This document shows, piece by piece, positions 62,707 through 64,000 of a DNA stretch of 64,000 nt; the first letter of the stretch is position 1; every line of letters starts with the position of its first letter. Source of the DNA: Tritrichomonas musculus. Taxonomy: Eukaryota > Parabasalia > Tritrichomonadida > Tritrichomonadidae. Below the pieces are notes generated by a model. The model ran no database searches. It saw only the letters and a program-made list of their open reading frames with translations, and was not told the origin of the DNA. The stretch lies in contig JAPFFF010000043.1 of the NCBI GenBank assembly GCA_039105265.1, positions 1 to 64,000 on the forward strand. The letters run 5' to 3'. Position numbers and translations under genes: made by a program.

Positions 62707-64000
62707 TCAGGTCAATGAGTGTATCTCGTTCTTGGCATTATCTTCAGCTAAGATACCATTTGATGTAAAGAATGCCGAGTTAACCAATATGTAATTAACT
62801 GTCGCATTGATCACGAAATTGCTACTACTACTTAACGGAAATTCAATATTGTTCAACCAGATCGAAGTTGGTTCACATTGATATTCAAACTTAGGCGTAT
62901 TATTAACGTTGAATGATATACCGATTTTGATCTCTTTTTCGCTGGCAACGTTGTCTCTGGTTTCGCGATACGTTAAATAGAGTGTTCCATCATATTCGTT
63001 AAGTTGGTTCTCGAATTGATAATGAATGGTATTACTATTCGTTACATTGAATGTGTACTTGATTCGTGTCAAGTTATTCGTTAATGCAACCAACTTTGAC
63101 TCCAACGAATCCAACTTCGATTTCAACGTATCGTACTCACTCTTCAGGACATATCCATCGAGATCGCCCATAGTAGCATAATCATCAGGCATCTCACTCT
63201 TCAACATGAGTGAATCGGATGGTATATATGCATGAGTGAGCGTCAATGAACATTCCCGCATACCATTGTTCGAGTAATGTCTAGCATATACGTAGCCAGT
63301 GTTTATATTGTACTGAAGACGAACCCCATTGAAATTACCATTCAGATAGTAATTCTTCGTGATACCCTGATCAGATGATGTCTTCCAGATGATGTCGAAC
63401 TTAACCGTTTCATTCGTTTCAGCATCGATGTATCTACCAATGAAGTGAATACCATTTGGATTACCAGTCGTTGGAGTTACCTTCGCGTATTCGTATCCAG
63501 AACCAGTAGTCAACGATTCGACTGTCATCTCCGAGTAAACCAATATGTTGTCTAGCTTCCGGTACGAACCTAATGAGATATCATTATTTGGTAGCTCACT
63601 CTTCAGCATGTAGTCATCTAGGGTAGCCGCCTTAACATAGTCCGTTGGTATCTCATCTTTACGTGCATATCCATCGAGATCGCCCAGCGTAGCATAATCA
63701 TCTGGCATATCTGTCTTCAGGGCATAGTCACCCAACGATGTCTTCAACGCGAACTTGTTATCACAGTCCATCTTGTCGTAGTACCCAGCTTCGACTTGAT
63801 CCATTGACATGTAATTGTCTTCGAGATACTGCTGGAGATCATTCACCATGGTCTTCGTCGCTACCTTATCCAACGCCGTGTTAACCTCGTCGACAGTCGG
63901 GAACTCATTCAACGTGGTTGTCAGTGATCTATCATTCTGTTCGAGTTGATCGTGTAGGGAATCTATCTTCTTCTGTATCGCGTCAACATCACACCTATAC
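62707..64000 (-). CDS. Fibre-like Polinton protein with repeated modules (start beyond window)
   Basis: The frame is open from the right edge of the window to a stop at 62,707, so the N terminus is not visible. The visible part has a coiled-coil start (IQKKIDSLHDQLEQ), then repeated modules of the type DDYATLGDLDGYxxKxE (about 63,145-63,195 and 63,663-63,715 in DNA) with YxxKSELP variants, a beta-rich middle (IHFIGRYIDAETNE) and a C-terminal head. The modular trimer-like stalk plus head resembles viral tail or fibre proteins. It is the only minus-strand gene seen in this element. Confidence 0.65.
   Translation of the reverse strand, partial: YRCDVDAIQKKIDSLHDQLEQNDRSLTTTLNEFPTVDEVNTALDKVATKTMVNDLQQYLEDNYMSMDQVEAGYYDKMDCDNKFALKTSLGDYALKTDMPDDYATLGDLDGYARKDEIPTDYVKAATLDDYMLKSELPNNDISLGSYRKLDNILVYSEMTVESLTTGSGYEYAKVTPTTGNPNGIHFIGRYIDAETNETVKFDIIWKTSSDQGITKNYYLNGNFNGVRLQYNINTGYVYARHYSNNGMRECSLTLTHAYIPSDSLMLKSEMPDDYATMGDLDGYVLKSEYDTLKSKLDSLESKLVALTNNLTRIKYTFNVTNSNTIHYQFENQLNEYDGTLYLTYRETRDNVASEKEIKIGISFNVNNTPKFEYQCEPTSIWLNNIEFPLSSSSNFVINATVNYILVNSAFFTSNGILAEDNAKNEIHSLT

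Larger units (their letters stand above)
54934..64000. mobile_element. Polinton/Maverick (fossil), left part; continues past window
   Basis: The left end is near 54,934 (AGTTAGGTTAAGGGGGG), where base composition jumps from very AT-rich to roughly balanced. Visible parts, in order: small acidic protein, unknown 477-aa protein, integrase, packaging ATPase, small virion-like proteins, capsid region, two small genes, and a minus-strand fibre-like gene. Integrase plus FtsK/HerA ATPase plus capsid defines the Polinton class. About one break is seen in the visible part, so it looks nearly whole and fairly young. The right end, and any polymerase B or protease gene, are outside the window. Confidence 0.9.

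Overview
The window looks like nuclear DNA of a trichomonad parabasalid, most likely a Tritrichomonas-type genome. Intergenic DNA is extremely AT-rich, the genes appear intronless, and one transposase-like gene has a very short leader with a TCATTT initiator-like motif. The gene content also fits: DUF3447/ankyrin proteins, ankyrin-linked kinases, a divergent Rab, a Trx/CAP surface protein, Mutator-like transposase and a Polinton. The species is inferred, not proven.

Layout. 1-10,307: a tandem array of a 3,099-bp unit, with three full copies and the tail of a fourth. Each full copy encodes an identical 658-aa protein that looks like a leucine-zipper plus DDE transposase. The array abuts a decayed ankyrin tail (10,308-11,017) of a minus-strand DUF3447 gene. 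A minus-strand protein kinase without a visible start codon follows, next to a 260-bp TTAA-ended MITE. 14.4-23.6 kb is ordinary host DNA: an MFS transporter, a Rab-like GTPase and a 1,834-aa unrecognised protein. 23.6-29.3 kb is gene-poor and holds a 2.0-kb inverted-repeat element set between A-tracts and three near-identical hairpins. 29.3-33.9 kb is a single-pass surface protein with thioredoxin-like, CAP and 15 x 9-residue Thr/Pro repeat regions.

37.2-64 kb is an insertion pile-up. A kinase-ankyrin gene is interrupted three times within about 200 bp of its own sequence. The first insertion is a 1.47-kb non-autonomous element (39,137-40,604). The second is a 14.15-kb element with near-identical 1.04-kb terminal inverted repeats and an 8-bp target duplication AAAATAAA (40,625-54,772). 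The third is a GC-richer Polinton that starts near 54,934 and runs off the window.

The 14-kb element is the most exciting part. Its only long gene encodes an intact Mutator-like transposase (zinc-knuckle-like region, D/D/E core, SWIM finger). That transposase is fused to an N-terminal domain homologous to the host DUF3447/ankyrin family, a member of which lies at 11-12 kb in the same window. This suggests a giant MULE that captured a host domain. The rest of the element is mostly non-coding and contains smaller nested elements, a decayed gene and a cluster of strong palindromes.

The Polinton part (fossil; about one break seen in the visible part) carries, in order, small acidic and unknown proteins, a retroviral-type integrase, a packaging ATPase, small virion-like proteins, a capsid region, two further small genes and a minus-strand fibre-like gene that continues past the window. 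Its DNA polymerase is not in the window.
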